Assembly (NCBI RefSeq): GCF_008806345.1 | Contig: NZ_VZZJ01000004.1 | Coordinates: 186,001-250,000 of the forward strand | Direction of reading: 5' to 3' | From: Methylobacterium planeticum | GTDB taxonomy: Bacteria; Pseudomonadota; Alphaproteobacteria; Rhizobiales; Beijerinckiaceae | DNA length: 64,000 nt | In this document: in pieces, positions 47,233 through 62,259 of the stretch | Numbering within the stretch: position 1 is the first letter of the stretch | How the letters are laid out: every line of letters starts with the position of its first letter | Notes under the pieces: model-generated | What the model was told of the DNA's origin: nothing | What the model saw: only the letters and a program-made list of their open reading frames with translations | The model's database searches: none | Translations under genes and position numbers: made by a program

Positions 47233-48778
47233 ATGCAGCTCACCGTCTGGACCTACGAGGGACCGCCCCATATCGGCGCCATGCGGATCGCCACCGCGAT
47301 GGAGAGCCTGCATTACGTGCTGCACGCCCCCCAGGGCGACACCTACGCGGATCTCCTGTTCACCATGATCGAGCGGCGCGCCAAGCGCCCGCCCGTCACC
47401 TACACCACCTTCCAGGCCCGCGACCTCGGGTCGGACACCGCCGAGATCTTCAAGCGCGCGGCGGCCGAGGCCTACGCGCGCTTCCGGCCGCAGGCCATGA
47501 TCGTCGGTGCCTCCTGCACGGCCGAGCTGATCCAGGACGATCCGGGCGGCCTCGCCCGTGCCCTCGACCTGCCGATCCCGGTGGTGCCCCTCGAGCTGCC
47601 CGCCTACCAGAAGAAGGAGAACTGGGGCGCCTCGGAGACCTTCTACCGGCTGGTGCGCGCGCTCGCCGGGCCGGCGCCCGCGCCCGGAACCCCGCGGCCC
47701 CGCCCCGAGGGCCGGCGCCCCCTCTGCAACATCCTGGGCCCGACGGCCCTCGGCTTCCGCCACCGGGACGATCTGTCCGAGATCACGGGCCTGCTCGGCC
47801 GGCTCGGCATCGACGTCAACGTCACGGCGCCGCTCGGGGCCTCGCCGGCCGATCTCGGCCGGCTGGGTGAGGCCGATTTCAACGTCGTGCTCTACCCGGA
47901 GATCGCGCGGGCCGCGGCGCAATACCTGCAGAAGGCCTTCGGCCAGCCGATGGTCGAGACGGTGCCGATCGGCGTCGGCGCCACCACCCGGTTCATCGAG
48001 GAGGTGGCGGGCCTCGCCGGAATCGATCCGGGCCCGGTCCTGGCCGGCGCCCCGTCGCGCCTGCCCTGGTACTCGCGCTCGGTCGACTCGACCTACCTCA
48101 CCGGCAAGCGCGTCTTCATCTTCGGCGACGCCACCCACGCCCTCGCGGCGGCTCGCATCGCCGCGACGGAACTCGGCTTCCGGGTGGTCGGCCTCGGCAC
48201 CTACAGCCGGGAATTCGCCCGAGAGATCCGGGCCGAGGCGGCCCTGCACGGCATCGAGGCCCTGGTCACCGACGATTACCTCGATGTCGAGGCGGCGATC
48301 CAGGCGGCGCAGCCCGAACTCGTCCTCGGCACCCAGATGGAGCGCCACGTCGCCAAGCGCCTGGGCCTGCCCTGCGCGGTGATCTCGGCGCCGGTCCACG
48401 TCCAGGACTTCCCGGCCCGGACCTCGCCGCAGATGGGCTTCGAGGGCGCCAACGTCCTGTTCGACACCTGGGTGCACCCGCTGATGATGGGCCTGGAGGA
48501 GCATCTTCTCGGGATGTTCCGCGAGGACCGCGAGTTCAGCGATGCCGCGCCCTCGCATCTCGGCGGCAAGCCCCGCGCCGAGGCGGAGGCCCCCGCACCG
48601 ACCCCCGAACCCGTCACCACCGTCACCCTCGCGCCAGGCCTCGCCGTCGCCTGGGCCGCCGAGGCCGAGAAGGAACTCAGGAAGATCCCCTTCTTCGTGC
48701 GGGGCAAGGCCCGCACGAACACCGAGCGCTTCGCGCGTGAGCGGGCGCTGCCGCTCATCACCATCGAGACATTGTACG

Positions 48779-48804
<26 letters not shown>
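47233..48804 (+). CDS. bchB: Light-independent protochlorophyllide reductase subunit B
   Basis: A 523-residue NifK-like partner of BchN. Starts [20 protein letters not shown]; has [58 protein letters not shown] and a C-terminal segment with [19 protein letters not shown]. Its last 26 bp overlap the start of bchH. Confidence 0.97.
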
Positions 48805-53379
<4,575 letters not shown>

Positions 53380-53387
53380 GGCCGCGC

Positions 53388-54170
53388 GTGTCGAGCACCA
53401 GCATGACGAGTTCCAGCATGGCGCGCCCCAGCATGACGAGCCCCACCTACGCCGCCCGCCGCGGCCAGCTCGAGACCTACTTCGACCGCACCGCGGTCGA
53501 GGCCTGGTCGCGCCTGACCTCGGACGCGCCGGTGAGCCGCATCCGCGCCACCGTGCGGGCCGGCCGCGACGCCATGCGGGGCACGCTCCTGTCCTGGCTG
53601 CCCGAGGACCTGTCGGGGCGGCGCATCCTCGATGCCGGCTGCGGAACCGGCGCCCTGAGCCTGGAGGCGGCCCGGCGCGGCGCCACGGTCGTGGCCATCG
53701 ACGTCTCCCCGACCCTGGTCGGCCTCGCCCGCGAGCGCACCGGGCCGGTCCCGGGCCCGGGCTCCGTCGAGTTCCGGGTCGGCGACATGCTGGACCCCGG
53801 CCTCGGCCGCTTCGACCACGTCGTGGCGATGGACAGCCTGATCCACTACGCGCCGGCCGACATCGCCCGGGCGCTCGCCGCCCTCGGCCGCCGCACCGAG
53901 GCCTCGGTGCTGTTCACGGTGGCGCCCCGCACGGCGCTGCTGACCCTGATGCACGTCGCCGGAAAGCTGTTCCCGAAGGCCGACCGCGCGCCCGCGATCG
54001 TGCCGATCACCCTCGGCGGCCTGAGCCGGCGCATCGCCCGCGAGCCGGACCTCGCGGCGTTCGCCGTCGCCCGCACCCACCGGGTCAATTGCGGCTTCTA
54101 CCTCTCGAACGCGGTGGCGCTGACCCGGACGGGCCTCGCGCCCCTCTGTCCCGCGGGCGGCACCCGATGA
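53388..54170 (+). CDS. bchM: Magnesium-protoporphyrin IX methyltransferase
   Basis: A 260-residue SAM methyltransferase that esterifies the C13 propionate. SAM motif [36 protein letters not shown] and VAMDSLIHYAPADI are BchM-like. The GTG at 53388 is set by GAGG 7 bp upstream, inside the bchL stop region. Three in-frame ATGs in a 15-bp repeat (53403, 53418, 53433) are alternatives; the last gives 245 residues, closer to other BchM proteins. Confidence 0.95.
   Translation: MSSTSMTSSSMARPSMTSPTYAARRGQLETYFDRTAVEAWSRLTSDAPVSRIRATVRAGRDAMRGTLLSWLPEDLSGRRILDAGCGTGALSLEAARRGATVVAIDVSPTLVGLARERTGPVPGPGSVEFRVGDMLDPGLGRFDHVVAMDSLIHYAPADIARALAALGRRTEASVLFTVAPRTALLTLMHVAGKLFPKADRAPAIVPITLGGLSRRIAREPDLAAFAVARTHRVNCGFYLSNAVALTRTGLAPLCPAGGTR
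53399..53443 (+). repeat. Three 15-bp repeats, each with an in-frame ATG, at the start of bchM
   Basis: Units CAGCATGACGAGTTC, CAGCATGGCGCGCCC and CAGCATGACGAGCCC follow head to tail and put ATG codons at 53403, 53418 and 53433 in frame with bchM. Confidence 0.85.
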
Positions 54171-55633
54171 GGCCCGGCGCACGCATCACCGGCGCGCTCA
54201 TGCGCCTCGGCCCGGCGATCCTGCCCTTCGCGGATGCCGCGACGGCGGAATTGCCCCTCGGCCGGCTGATGCGGCTCGCCCTGTTCCAGGTCACGGTCGG
54301 GATGGCGGCGGTGCTGCTCATCGGCACCCTGAACCGGGTGATGATCGTCGAGCTCGAGGTCCCGGCCTGGATCGTGGCCGTGATGCTGTCGCTGCCGCTG
54401 ATCTTCGCGCCCCTGCGGGCGCTGGTGGGCTTCCGCTCGGACACGCACCGCTCGGTCCTCGGCTGGCGGCGCGTCCCCTATATCTGGTTCGGCACGCTGC
54501 TGCAGTTCGGCGGGCTCGCCATCATGCCCTTCGCCCTGCTGCTGCTCTCCGGCGACACCACGGGGCCGCTCTGGGCCGGGCAGCTCGCCGCCGCCCTGGC
54601 CTTCGTCCTCGTCGGGGCGGGGCTGCACACCACCCAGACCGTCGGCCTCGCGCTCGCGACCGACCTCGCCCCCGCCCATGCGCGGCCGAAGGTGGTGGCG
54701 CTCCTCTGCGTGATGCTCCTCGTCGGCATGGTGGTGAGCGCGCTGGCCTTCGGGCTCCTGCTGGCGGATTTCTCGGCGGTCCGGCTGATCCAGGTGATCC
54801 AGGGCGCCGCCCTCGTCACCATCGTGCTGAACGGCCTCGCCCTGTGGAAGCAGGAGCCGCGCAACCCCGGCCGCACCGGGAATGCGGCGCCCCGGCCGAG
54901 CTTCGCCCAATCCTGGGCGGCCTATGCGGGCAGCGGCCTCGCCCGCCGCCGCCTCGTCGCCACCGGCCTCGGCACCGCCGCCTTCTCGATGCAGGACATC
55001 CTGCTCGAGCCCTATGGCGGGCAGATCCTGCACCTCTCGGTGGCCGCCACCACGGCGCTGACCGCCATGCTGGCGGCCGGCGGCGGCCTCGGCCTCCTCC
55101 TCGCCGCGCGCTGGCTGAACCGGGGCGGCGACCCCTTCCGGGTCGCGGCCGCGGGGGTGATCGTCGGCATCATGGCGTTCTCGGCCGTGGTCTTCGCCGC
55201 TCCGCTCGCCTCGCCGCAGCTCTTCGCCAGCGGCGTCACCCTGATCGGCCTCGGCGGAGGCCTGTTCGCCCACGGCACGCTCACGGCCTCGATGGCCAAG
55301 GCCGGCCCCGAGGATACGGGCCTGGCGCTCGGCGCCTGGGGGGCCGTGCAGGCGAGTGCCGCGGGCCTCGCCATCGCGGCGAGCGGCATCGTGCGCGACG
55401 TCGGCTCGGCGCTCGCCGTCTCGGGGGCGCTGGGCGAGGCCCTGAACGACGCCTCGATCGGCTACCTCATCGTCTACCACATCGAGATCGCGCTCCTGTT
55501 CGCGACCCTCGTCGCCATCGGCCCCCTCGTGCGCGAGCACGCCCGGCCCGAACGCGCCCGCGATCCGGAGAGGGGCCACGGCCTCCCGCCGGCCGCGCTC
55601 GCGCCCACCGCCCTCGCCAACCGCCTCAGCTGA
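54167..55633 (+). CDS. lhaA: PucC-family MFS protein LhaA, LH1/photosynthetic complex assembly
   Basis: A 488-residue membrane protein with about 12 helices. Marks: ILPFADAATAELPLGRLMRLALFQVTVGMA, GTLNRVMIVELEVPAWIVA, RSVLGWRRVPYIWFGTLLQFG and MQDILLEPYGGQIL. LhaA is needed for light-harvesting 1 assembly and normally sits between bchM and puhA, as here. The ATG overlaps the bchM stop (ATGA). Distinct from the PucC-like protein next to bchG. Confidence 0.94.
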   Translation: MRPGARITGALMRLGPAILPFADAATAELPLGRLMRLALFQVTVGMAAVLLIGTLNRVMIVELEVPAWIVAVMLSLPLIFAPLRALVGFRSDTHRSVLGWRRVPYIWFGTLLQFGGLAIMPFALLLLSGDTTGPLWAGQLAAALAFVLVGAGLHTTQTVGLALATDLAPAHARPKVVALLCVMLLVGMVVSALAFGLLLADFSAVRLIQVIQGAALVTIVLNGLALWKQEPRNPGRTGNAAPRPSFAQSWAAYAGSGLARRRLVATGLGTAAFSMQDILLEPYGGQILHLSVAATTALTAMLAAGGGLGLLLAARWLNRGGDPFRVAAAGVIVGIMAFSAVVFAAPLASPQLFASGVTLIGLGGGLFAHGTLTASMAKAGPEDTGLALGAWGAVQASAAGLAIAASGIVRDVGSALAVSGALGEALNDASIGYLIVYHIEIALLFATLVAIGPLVREHARPERARDPERGHGLPPAALAPTALANRLS

Positions 55634-55650
55634 GGCCCGGGAGATCCGCC

Positions 55651-56424
55651 ATGCCCAGGGGTGAAATCACAGGCTACATCGACGTCGCGCAGGTGGTCCT
55701 CTACGCGTTCTGGATCTTCTTCGCGGGGCTGATCTTCTGGATCCGCCGCGAGGACCGGCGCGAGGGCTACCCGCTCGAGGCCGAGGTGACGGGACGGCTC
55801 AAGCGGCCGGACCCGATCCTGATCCCGACGCCGAAGCTGTTCCACCTGTCGGACGGCAAGGTGAAGTCCGCGCCGCAGGCCGACCAGAAGCCCGACCGCA
55901 ACTTCGTCGGGCACAAGCGCGAGCCCTGGCCGGGCGCCCCCCTCGAGCCCGGCGGCGCGCCGATGCAGGACCATATCGGCCCCGGCTCCTGGGTGCATCG
56001 CGACGACGAGCACGACCACACCTTCGACGGGCAGAAGCGCATCGTGCCCCTGCGCGTGGCCACCCACTTCGTCGTCCACGAGGACGGCCCGAACCCGATC
56101 GGCATGACGGTGTTCGGGGCCGACCGGCAGGTGGCCGGCACCGTGACGGACCTCTGGATCGACCGCGGCGAGTGCTTCGTGCGCTACTACGAGGTCGAGC
56201 TCGGAGCGGGCGGGCGCCGCGTGCTGATGCCCGTCACCTTCTGCCGCACCGGCCGCTTCTCGCGCACCGTCAAGACCCAGGCGCTGCTCGCGCACCAGTT
56301 CGCCGACATCCCCGGCACCAAGGATGCGGACGCGGTGACGTTCCTCGAGGAGGAGAAGATCGTGGCCTATTTCGGCGCCGGCACCCTCTACGCCACGCCG
56401 GCGCGCGCGGAGGCCATCCTGTGA
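55651..56424 (+). CDS. puhA: Photosynthetic reaction centre subunit H
   Basis: A 257-residue protein with one N-terminal transmembrane helix (VVLYAFWIFFAGLIFWI) and a cytoplasmic beta-rich PRC-barrel domain. N-terminal ITGYIDVAQV and EDRREGYPLE are typical of PuhA, as are KLFHLSDG and GPGSWVHRDDEHD. It supports electron and proton transfer to QB. Gap to lhaA is 17 bp. Confidence 0.97.
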   Translation: MPRGEITGYIDVAQVVLYAFWIFFAGLIFWIRREDRREGYPLEAEVTGRLKRPDPILIPTPKLFHLSDGKVKSAPQADQKPDRNFVGHKREPWPGAPLEPGGAPMQDHIGPGSWVHRDDEHDHTFDGQKRIVPLRVATHFVVHEDGPNPIGMTVFGADRQVAGTVTDLWIDRGECFVRYYEVELGAGGRRVLMPVTFCRTGRFSRTVKTQALLAHQFADIPGTKDADAVTFLEEEKIVAYFGAGTLYATPARAEAIL

Positions 56425-57134
56425 GCGCCGCCGAGGTCCCGCAGGGCCTGCCCGGACCGCTGCCCCCGGGCGAGCGCATCCTCTGGCAGGGCCGGCCCGA
56501 GACCGCCGGCATCGCGGTCCGGGTTCTGCACATCCGCCTCGTCGGCCTGTGGTTCCTCGGGCTCGCCCTCTGGTCCGGCGTGCCCGCCGCCCTCGCGGAC
56601 GGCCCCGCGGCGGCCGCGCGCGCCCTCGGCCCCACCCTCGGCGCCGCCTGCGCGGCGCTCGCCCTGGTGGCGTTCCTCGGCTGGCTCTCGGCCCGGACCA
56701 CCACCTACACGATCACCAACCGGCGCTTCGTCCTGCATGTCGGGATCGCCCTGCCGATGACCCTCAACCTGCCCTTCACGATGGTCGCGGATGCGGGCCT
56801 TCGGGTCTTCCGGGACGGCAGCGGCGATCTGCCTGTGCGCCTGCGCCCCGGCACCCGCATCGCCTACCTGCATCTCTGGCCCCACGCCCGGCCCTGGCAC
56901 GTGGCCGAACCCCAGCCGATGCTGCGCGCGGTGCCCGACGCCCGGACCGTGGCGGGGATCCTGGCCGCCGCCATCGCGGCCGAGCGCACCCCCGAGGAGA
57001 GCGCCCTGCCGATGGTGGTGGAGCGCCCGCCGGCGAGCGCGCAGGTCCACGCCGCTCAGAACCCGGGCCTGCAGGGCCCGGGCCCGCAGAATCAAGGCCG
57101 GCCGCCGCGCCTCGCGGTGGCGGAAGCCGGTTGA
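56421..57134 (+). CDS. puhB: Photosynthetic complex assembly protein PuhB
   Basis: A 237-residue membrane protein. GERILWQGRPETAGIAVR at the N-terminus, two or three hydrophobic helices (LVGLWFLGLALWSGVPA; LVAFLGWLSARTT) and a PH-like segment TTYTITNRRFVLHVGIALPMTLNLPF. PuhB assists reaction-centre and LH1 assembly. The start is GTG overlapping the puhA stop (GTGA). The last 35 residues are Pro/Gln/Gly-rich and not typical. Confidence 0.94.
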   Translation: MSAAEVPQGLPGPLPPGERILWQGRPETAGIAVRVLHIRLVGLWFLGLALWSGVPAALADGPAAAARALGPTLGAACAALALVAFLGWLSARTTTYTITNRRFVLHVGIALPMTLNLPFTMVADAGLRVFRDGSGDLPVRLRPGTRIAYLHLWPHARPWHVAEPQPMLRAVPDARTVAGILAAAIAAERTPEESALPMVVERPPASAQVHAAQNPGLQGPGPQNQGRPPRLAVAEAG

Positions 57135-57150
57135 TCCGGAGGTCGATCGC

Positions 57151-57636
57151 ATGAGCCCCACCCGCATCACCCCGGTCCCCGCCGATCCCGAAGACGAGGT
57201 GAAGGTCGCGACCCCCGCCCTGATCGCCGCGGGCGCGCTCGTCGCCTTCACGCTCCTCGCCGTCGGCATCGGCCGCACCGGCGGCGTCGGCCTCACCCAC
57301 GGCCCGGAAGCGCCGGCCGTCGCCAGCCTGGCGCTCACCGTGCAGGACCGCAGCGACGGCGCCGTGCTCCTGCACGAGGCCGGCACCGGCCGCCTCGTCG
57401 CCACCGTGGAGCCCGGCCGCGACGGCTTCCTCCGGGCGACCCTGCGCAGCTTCGGGCAGGCGCGGCTGCGGGCGGGCTACACCCCGGAGCAGCCCTTCCG
57501 GCTGACCCGCCACGCCGACGGCACGCTGACGCTCGCCGACACCGCCACCGGGCGCAGCACCAACCTCGAGGCCTTCGGCGCCTCGAATGCCGTGGCCTTC
57601 GCCAAGCTTCTGCCCGAGGGGAGCACCACCCGATGA
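57151..57636 (+). CDS. puhC: Photosynthetic complex assembly protein PuhC
   Basis: A 161-residue protein with a short cytoplasmic N-terminus, one transmembrane helix ([19 protein letters not shown]) and a periplasmic beta-rich domain ([38 protein letters not shown]). GGAGG lies 8 bp before ATG 57151. Supports efficient reaction-centre/LH1 formation. Confidence 0.93.
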   Translation: MSPTRITPVPADPEDEVKVATPALIAAGALVAFTLLAVGIGRTGGVGLTHGPEAPAVASLALTVQDRSDGAVLLHEAGTGRLVATVEPGRDGFLRATLRSFGQARLRAGYTPEQPFRLTRHADGTLTLADTATGRSTNLEAFGASNAVAFAKLLPEGSTTR

Positions 57637-57938
57637 TCATCGCCTGGCTCAACGGACGCGAAACCGTCGATGTGCCCTGCACGGTCGAGATCGAGCAGAC
57701 GCCCGAGAGCCTGCACGCCCATGTCAGCCTCGACGCGCCCTTCCAGATCGGCCCGGGCGACGCGGTGCAGGTGCACGATGCTCCGACCTCCGTGCCCTAC
57801 GGCGAGCGCCTCGTCGTGCAGCGCACCGCGACCGTGACGCGGGCGGGACGCCTCGAACGCCTCTGGACAAAGCTCGCCGGACACCTCGAACTGACCGAAC
57901 TCTACGAAGTCAGCTTTACCGAGAGGAGGAGACTGTGA
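57633..57938 (+). CDS. Small protein between puhC and acsF, function unknown
   Basis: A 101-residue soluble protein, [20 protein letters not shown]..., predicted mostly beta-strand with one Cys and no membrane segment. It shares ATGA with puhC at its start and GTGA with acsF at its end, so it is made with them. I recall similarly sized unnamed ORFs at this spot in other purple-bacterial clusters, but not a function; a chaperone for AcsF or Puh proteins is only a guess. Confidence 0.75.
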   Translation: MIIAWLNGRETVDVPCTVEIEQTPESLHAHVSLDAPFQIGPGDAVQVHDAPTSVPYGERLVVQRTATVTRAGRLERLWTKLAGHLELTELYEVSFTERRRL

Positions 57939-59023
57939 ACGCTCCCGTCAAGCATCCGCCCTCCCAGCCCGTCCCCAAGGTTCCGGTCAACGAATCGACC
58001 AAGGCCGCGCAGGAGACGACGTTTCTCAGCCCGCGCTTCTACACCACGGATTTCGACGAGCTCGACCGCACCGATGTCGAGCCCGTCCGGGCCGAATGGA
58101 CCGTGCTGATCGACGAGTTGCGGGCCGATCCGAACAAGCGCCACTTCACCCGCAACGCCGAGTTCGACATCGACCTGTCGGGCCTCGACCCGGAACTGCG
58201 CAAGGAATTCCTCGACTTCCTGGTCTCCTCGATCACCGCCGAGTTCTCGGGCTGCGTGCTCTACGCGGAGATGCGCAAGCGCGCCAAGAACCCGGACATC
58301 AAGGAGCTGTTCGGCTTCATGAGCCGCGACGAGGCCCGCCACGCCGGCTTCATCAACGACGTGCTCAAGGATTTCGGCATCGGCGTCGATCTCGGCTTCC
58401 TGACGAAGTCGAAGAAGTACACCTTCTTCCGGCCGAAGTTCATCTTCTACGCCACCTACCTGTCGGAGAAGATCGGCTACGCCCGCTACATCACCATCTT
58501 CCGCGAGCTCGAGCGCAACCCGGACCGGCGCTTCCACCCGATCTTCAAGTGGTTCGAGAAGTGGTGCAACGACGAGTTCCGCCACGGGGAGGCCTTCGCC
58601 CTCCTGATGCGGGCGAACCCGAAGCTGACGAGCGGGCTCAACCGCTACTGGATCAAGTTCTTCCTGCTCGCCGTCTTCGCCACGATGTACGTGCGCGACC
58701 ATTGCCGCCCAGCCTTCCACAAGGCGCTCGGGGTCGACCCGACGGATTACGACTTCAAGGTCTTCCGCATCACCTCGGAGATCTCGCGCCAGACCTTTCC
58801 GCTGACCCTCGACCTCGACAATCCGCGCTTCAAGGCGCTCCTCGACACGCTGCTGCGCTCATCGGAGGGCATCGCGGATGCGCGGGCGCAGGGCGGCCTC
58901 GTCGGGCGGCTGAAGCACGGGCTGCACGCCGCGCACGCGGCCGTCACCTTCGGGCGGCTCCTGCTGCTGCCCGCCCTCGACAACCCCATGCCGGCCGAGA
59001 TCCGGCTCGAGCCGGTCTGGTAG
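57935..59023 (+). CDS. acsF: Aerobic Mg-protoporphyrin IX monomethyl ester oxidative cyclase
   Basis: A 362-residue diiron monooxygenase that builds ring E of (bacterio)chlorophyll with O2. Diiron ligands lie in [24 protein letters not shown] and [11 protein letters not shown]. The GTG overlaps the stop of the preceding gene, with GAGGAGG upstream. An O2-using cyclase indicates bacteriochlorophyll made under air. bchE, the anaerobic alternative, is not in the window. Confidence 0.97.
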   Translation: MNAPVKHPPSQPVPKVPVNESTKAAQETTFLSPRFYTTDFDELDRTDVEPVRAEWTVLIDELRADPNKRHFTRNAEFDIDLSGLDPELRKEFLDFLVSSITAEFSGCVLYAEMRKRAKNPDIKELFGFMSRDEARHAGFINDVLKDFGIGVDLGFLTKSKKYTFFRPKFIFYATYLSEKIGYARYITIFRELERNPDRRFHPIFKWFEKWCNDEFRHGEAFALLMRANPKLTSGLNRYWIKFFLLAVFATMYVRDHCRPAFHKALGVDPTDYDFKVFRITSEISRQTFPLTLDLDNPRFKALLDTLLRSSEGIADARAQGGLVGRLKHGLHAAHAAVTFGRLLLLPALDNPMPAEIRLEPVW

Positions 59024-59032
59024 CGCCCCGCG

Positions 59033-59860
59033 ATGTCGCCCTACGCCGTGCCAGCCCTCTACGCGGTCGCGATCTGGTGGTTCTCCACCGGCGTGATCAT
59101 CCTGCTCGACCACCTGCCGCGCCGGACCTTCCCGTGGAGCATGGGGGGGGCGACGCTCGTCCTCGGCCTCGCCCTCTGGGGGATCGGCGCGAGCGCCGGG
59201 GATGCGAGCGAGACGGGGGTGTTCACCGCCTTCACGGCGGCGCTCCTCGTCTGGGGCTGGCAGGAGATCGGCTACTACATGGGCTTCGTCTCCGGCCCGC
59301 GGCCCCGGGCCTGCCCGCCCGGGACGCGGGGGTTCGAGCGGTTCCGGGCGGCGGCGGCGACGAGCCTCTGGCACGAGGCGGCGATCATCGCCGGGGCCGC
59401 CGCGATCCTCGGCCTGACCTGGGACGAGCCGAACCGGTTCGCCCTCTGGACCTACCTCGTCCTCTGGGGGATGAACCTCTCGGCCCGGCTCAACATGTTC
59501 CTCGGCGTGCGCAACCTGAACGCCGAGTTCCTGCCCGACCATCTCGGCTATCTCGGCTGCTACCTCACCAAGAAGCCGATGAACCTGCTGTTCCCGTTCT
59601 CGGTCAGCATCGCCACCGTCATCGTGGCGCTCCTCGGCCGCGCCGCCCTGGCGGAGGAGAGCCTGGCCTTCGAGGTGGTGGGCTTCACCATCCTCACCAC
59701 CCTGATGGCGCTCGCCACCCTGGAGCACTGGTTCCTGATGCTGCCGCTGCCCTCGGCGGCCCTGTGGCAGTGGAGCCTGCCGGGGCGCGGCGCGCCCGCG
59801 CCCGTCACCCTCACGAAGCCCGAGCCGGCCGAGATCGGCCCGACCCGGGACGCAGCCTAG
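59033..59860 (+). CDS. puhE: Photosynthetic complex assembly protein PuhE (DUF3623)
   Basis: A 275-residue membrane protein with about seven helices. Family block: [20 protein letters not shown] near the N-terminus and [27 protein letters not shown] in the middle. PuhE modulates reaction-centre/LH1 levels. It starts 9 bp after acsF, and hemA follows after 51 bp. Confidence 0.93.
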   Translation: MSPYAVPALYAVAIWWFSTGVIILLDHLPRRTFPWSMGGATLVLGLALWGIGASAGDASETGVFTAFTAALLVWGWQEIGYYMGFVSGPRPRACPPGTRGFERFRAAAATSLWHEAAIIAGAAAILGLTWDEPNRFALWTYLVLWGMNLSARLNMFLGVRNLNAEFLPDHLGYLGCYLTKKPMNLLFPFSVSIATVIVALLGRAALAEESLAFEVVGFTILTTLMALATLEHWFLMLPLPSAALWQWSLPGRGAPAPVTLTKPEPAEIGPTRDAA

Positions 59861-59911
59861 GATTTGCGCGCGACGCGACACCGCGCGCGACACGCAGAAG
59901 GGGAGCCAGCG

Positions 59912-61129
59912 ATGGATTACGAAGCGTACTTCGGTGCCGAGCTCGACGGCCTCCATCGCGAGGGCCGCTACCGCGTGTTCACGGATCTCGAGCGCCAGGC
60001 CGGGCGCTTCCCGCACGCGGTGCACCACCGGCCGGACGGGGAGCGGCCCGTCACGGTCTGGTGCTCGAACGATTACCTGGGGATGGGCCAGCACCCCGAG
60101 GTGCTCGCGGCCATGCACGAGGCCCTCGACCGCTGCGGCGCCGGCGCCGGGGGCACCCGCAACATCTCGGGCACGAACCATTACCACGTGCTGCTGGAGC
60201 GCGAGCTCGCCGACCTGCACGGCAAGGAGGCGGCCCTCCTGTTCACCTCCGGCTACGTCTCGAACTGGGCCGCCCTCGGCACCCTCGCGGCGAAGCTCCC
60301 CGGCTGCGTCGTGCTCTCGGACGAGGGCAACCACGCCTCGATGATCGAGGGCATCCGGGCGAGCCGGGCCGAGCGCCACATCTTCCGCCACAACGACCCG
60401 GCCGACCTCGATCGCAAGCTCGCGATGGTGGAGCCGGGGCGGCCCAAGCTCGTGGCCTTCGAGAGCGTCTACTCGATGGACGGGGACATCGCGCCGATCG
60501 CCGAGATCTGCGACGTCGCCGAGGCGCACGGGGCCCTGACCTACCTCGACGAGGTCCACGCGGTCGGCCTCTACGGCCCGCGCGGCGGCGGCATCGCGGA
60601 GCGCGAGGGCCTCGCCCACCGCCTCGACGTGATCGAGGGCACCCTCGGCAAGGCCTTCGCGGTCCATGGCGGCTACATCACGGGCTCGGCGCGGCTCTGC
60701 GACTTCGTGCGCAGCTTCGCCTCGGGCTTCATCTTCACCACCTCGCTGCCCCCCTCGGTGGCGGCGGGCGCGGCGGCCAGCATCCGCCACCTCAAGGCCA
60801 GCGGCACGGAGCGGGCCCGCCACCAGGAACGCGTCGCGAAGGTCCGCGCCCAGCTCGACGCGGCCGGCATCCCCACCCTGTCGAACGACAGCCACATCGT
60901 CCCCGTGATGGTCGGCGACCCCGTGCTCTGCAAGGCGATCAGCGACACGCTGCTCGACGAGTTCGGCATCTACGTGCAGCCGATCAACTACCCGACCGTG
61001 CCGCGCGGCACCGAGCGCCTGCGCATCACGCCCTCGCCGCTGCACAGCGATGCCGACACCGCGCACCTCGTCGGGGCCCTCGCGACGATCTGGCGGCGCA
61101 TCGGGCTCGAGAAGGTCGCGGCGGAGTAG
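59912..61129 (+). CDS. hemA: 5-aminolevulinate synthase
   Basis: A 405-residue PLP enzyme that makes ALA from glycine and succinyl-CoA, the first step of tetrapyrrole synthesis in alphaproteobacteria. PLP Lys247 is in [14 protein letters not shown]; also [26 protein letters not shown] and [22 protein letters not shown] precedes ATG 59912. Being inside the photosynthesis operon, it may be the photosynthesis-linked copy, with another ALA synthase elsewhere for heme; that is inference. Confidence 0.97.
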   Translation: MDYEAYFGAELDGLHREGRYRVFTDLERQAGRFPHAVHHRPDGERPVTVWCSNDYLGMGQHPEVLAAMHEALDRCGAGAGGTRNISGTNHYHVLLERELADLHGKEAALLFTSGYVSNWAALGTLAAKLPGCVVLSDEGNHASMIEGIRASRAERHIFRHNDPADLDRKLAMVEPGRPKLVAFESVYSMDGDIAPIAEICDVAEAHGALTYLDEVHAVGLYGPRGGGIAEREGLAHRLDVIEGTLGKAFAVHGGYITGSARLCDFVRSFASGFIFTTSLPPSVAAGAAASIRHLKASGTERARHQERVAKVRAQLDAAGIPTLSNDSHIVPVMVGDPVLCKAISDTLLDEFGIYVQPINYPTVPRGTERLRITPSPLHSDADTAHLVGALATIWRRIGLEKVAAE

Positions 61130-61134
61130 GGCGC

Positions 61135-62259
61135 ATGACCTTCGACGATCACCACCCGGATCCGCACCGGCCCCTTCCGCCGGAGGCGGGCGAGGCCGGC
61201 GCGCCGATCGCCCGGCGCGCGCCGCGCCCGGCGGAGCCGGTGGCGAGCGGCGTCTTCCCGTTCTCGGCCATCGTCGGCCAGGACGAGATGAAGCGCGCGC
61301 TCCTGATCGCGGCGGTTGATCCGAGCGTCGGCGGCGTGCTGGTCTTCGGAGACCGGGGCACCGGCAAGTCCACGGCGATCCGCGCCCTCGCAGCGCTCCT
61401 GCCGCCGATGAAGGCGGTGGAGGGCTGTCCCTATGCCTGCGATCCGGCGGCCTCCGCCGAGGCCTGCCCGCATTGCGCCGCGCAGGCGGGGGCGCGGCGC
61501 AGCCGGCGCGTGCCCGTGCCGGTGGTCGACCTGCCCCTCGGCGCCACCGAGGACCGGGTCGTCGGCGCCCTCGACCTCGAGCGCGCGCTCACCGCGGGGG
61601 TGAAGGCCTTCGAGCCGGGGCTGCTGGCGCGGGCGAACCGGGGCTTCCTCTACATCGACGAGGTCAATCTCCTGGAGGACCACCTCGTCGACCTCCTCCT
61701 CGACGTGGCGGCCTCGGGGGTCAACACCGTCGAGCGCGAGGGCCTGAGCCTGCGCCACCCCGCCCGCTTCGTCCTCGTCGGCAGCGGCAACCCGGAGGAG
61801 GGGGAGCTGCGGCCCCAGCTCCTCGACCGCTTCGGCCTCGCCGTGGAGGTGACGACGCCCACCGAGATCGCCACCCGCATCGCGGTGGTGCGCGGCCGCG
61901 ACGCCTTCGAGCGCGACCCGGCGGCCTTCGTGGCCGCCCATGCGGCGGCCGAGCGCCGGCTGCAGAAGCGGATCCTCGCCGCCCGCGACCGCCTGCCCCG
62001 GGTCGCGGTGCCGGACGCGGTGCTGGAGGCCGCCGCCCGCCTCTGCCTCGCCCTCGGCACGGACGGCCTTCGCGGCGAGCTGACCCTGATGCGCACCGCC
62101 CGGGCCCTCGCGGCCCTCGACGGGGCCGATGCGGCGGGTCTCGACCACCTGCGCCGGATCGCCCCGGCGGCCCTGCGCCACCGCCTGCGGCGGAACCCCC
62201 TCGACGAGGCGGGCTCCACCGCCCGCGTCGCCCGGGCCGTCGCCGAGGTGCTGGCGTGA
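61135..62259 (+). CDS. bchI: Magnesium chelatase ATPase subunit I
   Basis: A 374-residue AAA+ ATPase of Mg chelatase. [17 protein letters not shown], Walker [16 protein letters not shown], Walker [42 protein letters not shown] and the arginine-finger area follow in order. The first 35 residues (Pro/His-rich) precede the family start and are not seen in shorter homologues. It lies 5 bp after hemA and overlaps bchD. Confidence 0.97.
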   Translation: MTFDDHHPDPHRPLPPEAGEAGAPIARRAPRPAEPVASGVFPFSAIVGQDEMKRALLIAAVDPSVGGVLVFGDRGTGKSTAIRALAALLPPMKAVEGCPYACDPAASAEACPHCAAQAGARRSRRVPVPVVDLPLGATEDRVVGALDLERALTAGVKAFEPGLLARANRGFLYIDEVNLLEDHLVDLLLDVAASGVNTVEREGLSLRHPARFVLVGSGNPEEGELRPQLLDRFGLAVEVTTPTEIATRIAVVRGRDAFERDPAAFVAAHAAAERRLQKRILAARDRLPRVAVPDAVLEAAARLCLALGTDGLRGELTLMRTARALAALDGADAAGLDHLRRIAPAALRHRLRRNPLDEAGSTARVARAVAEVLA

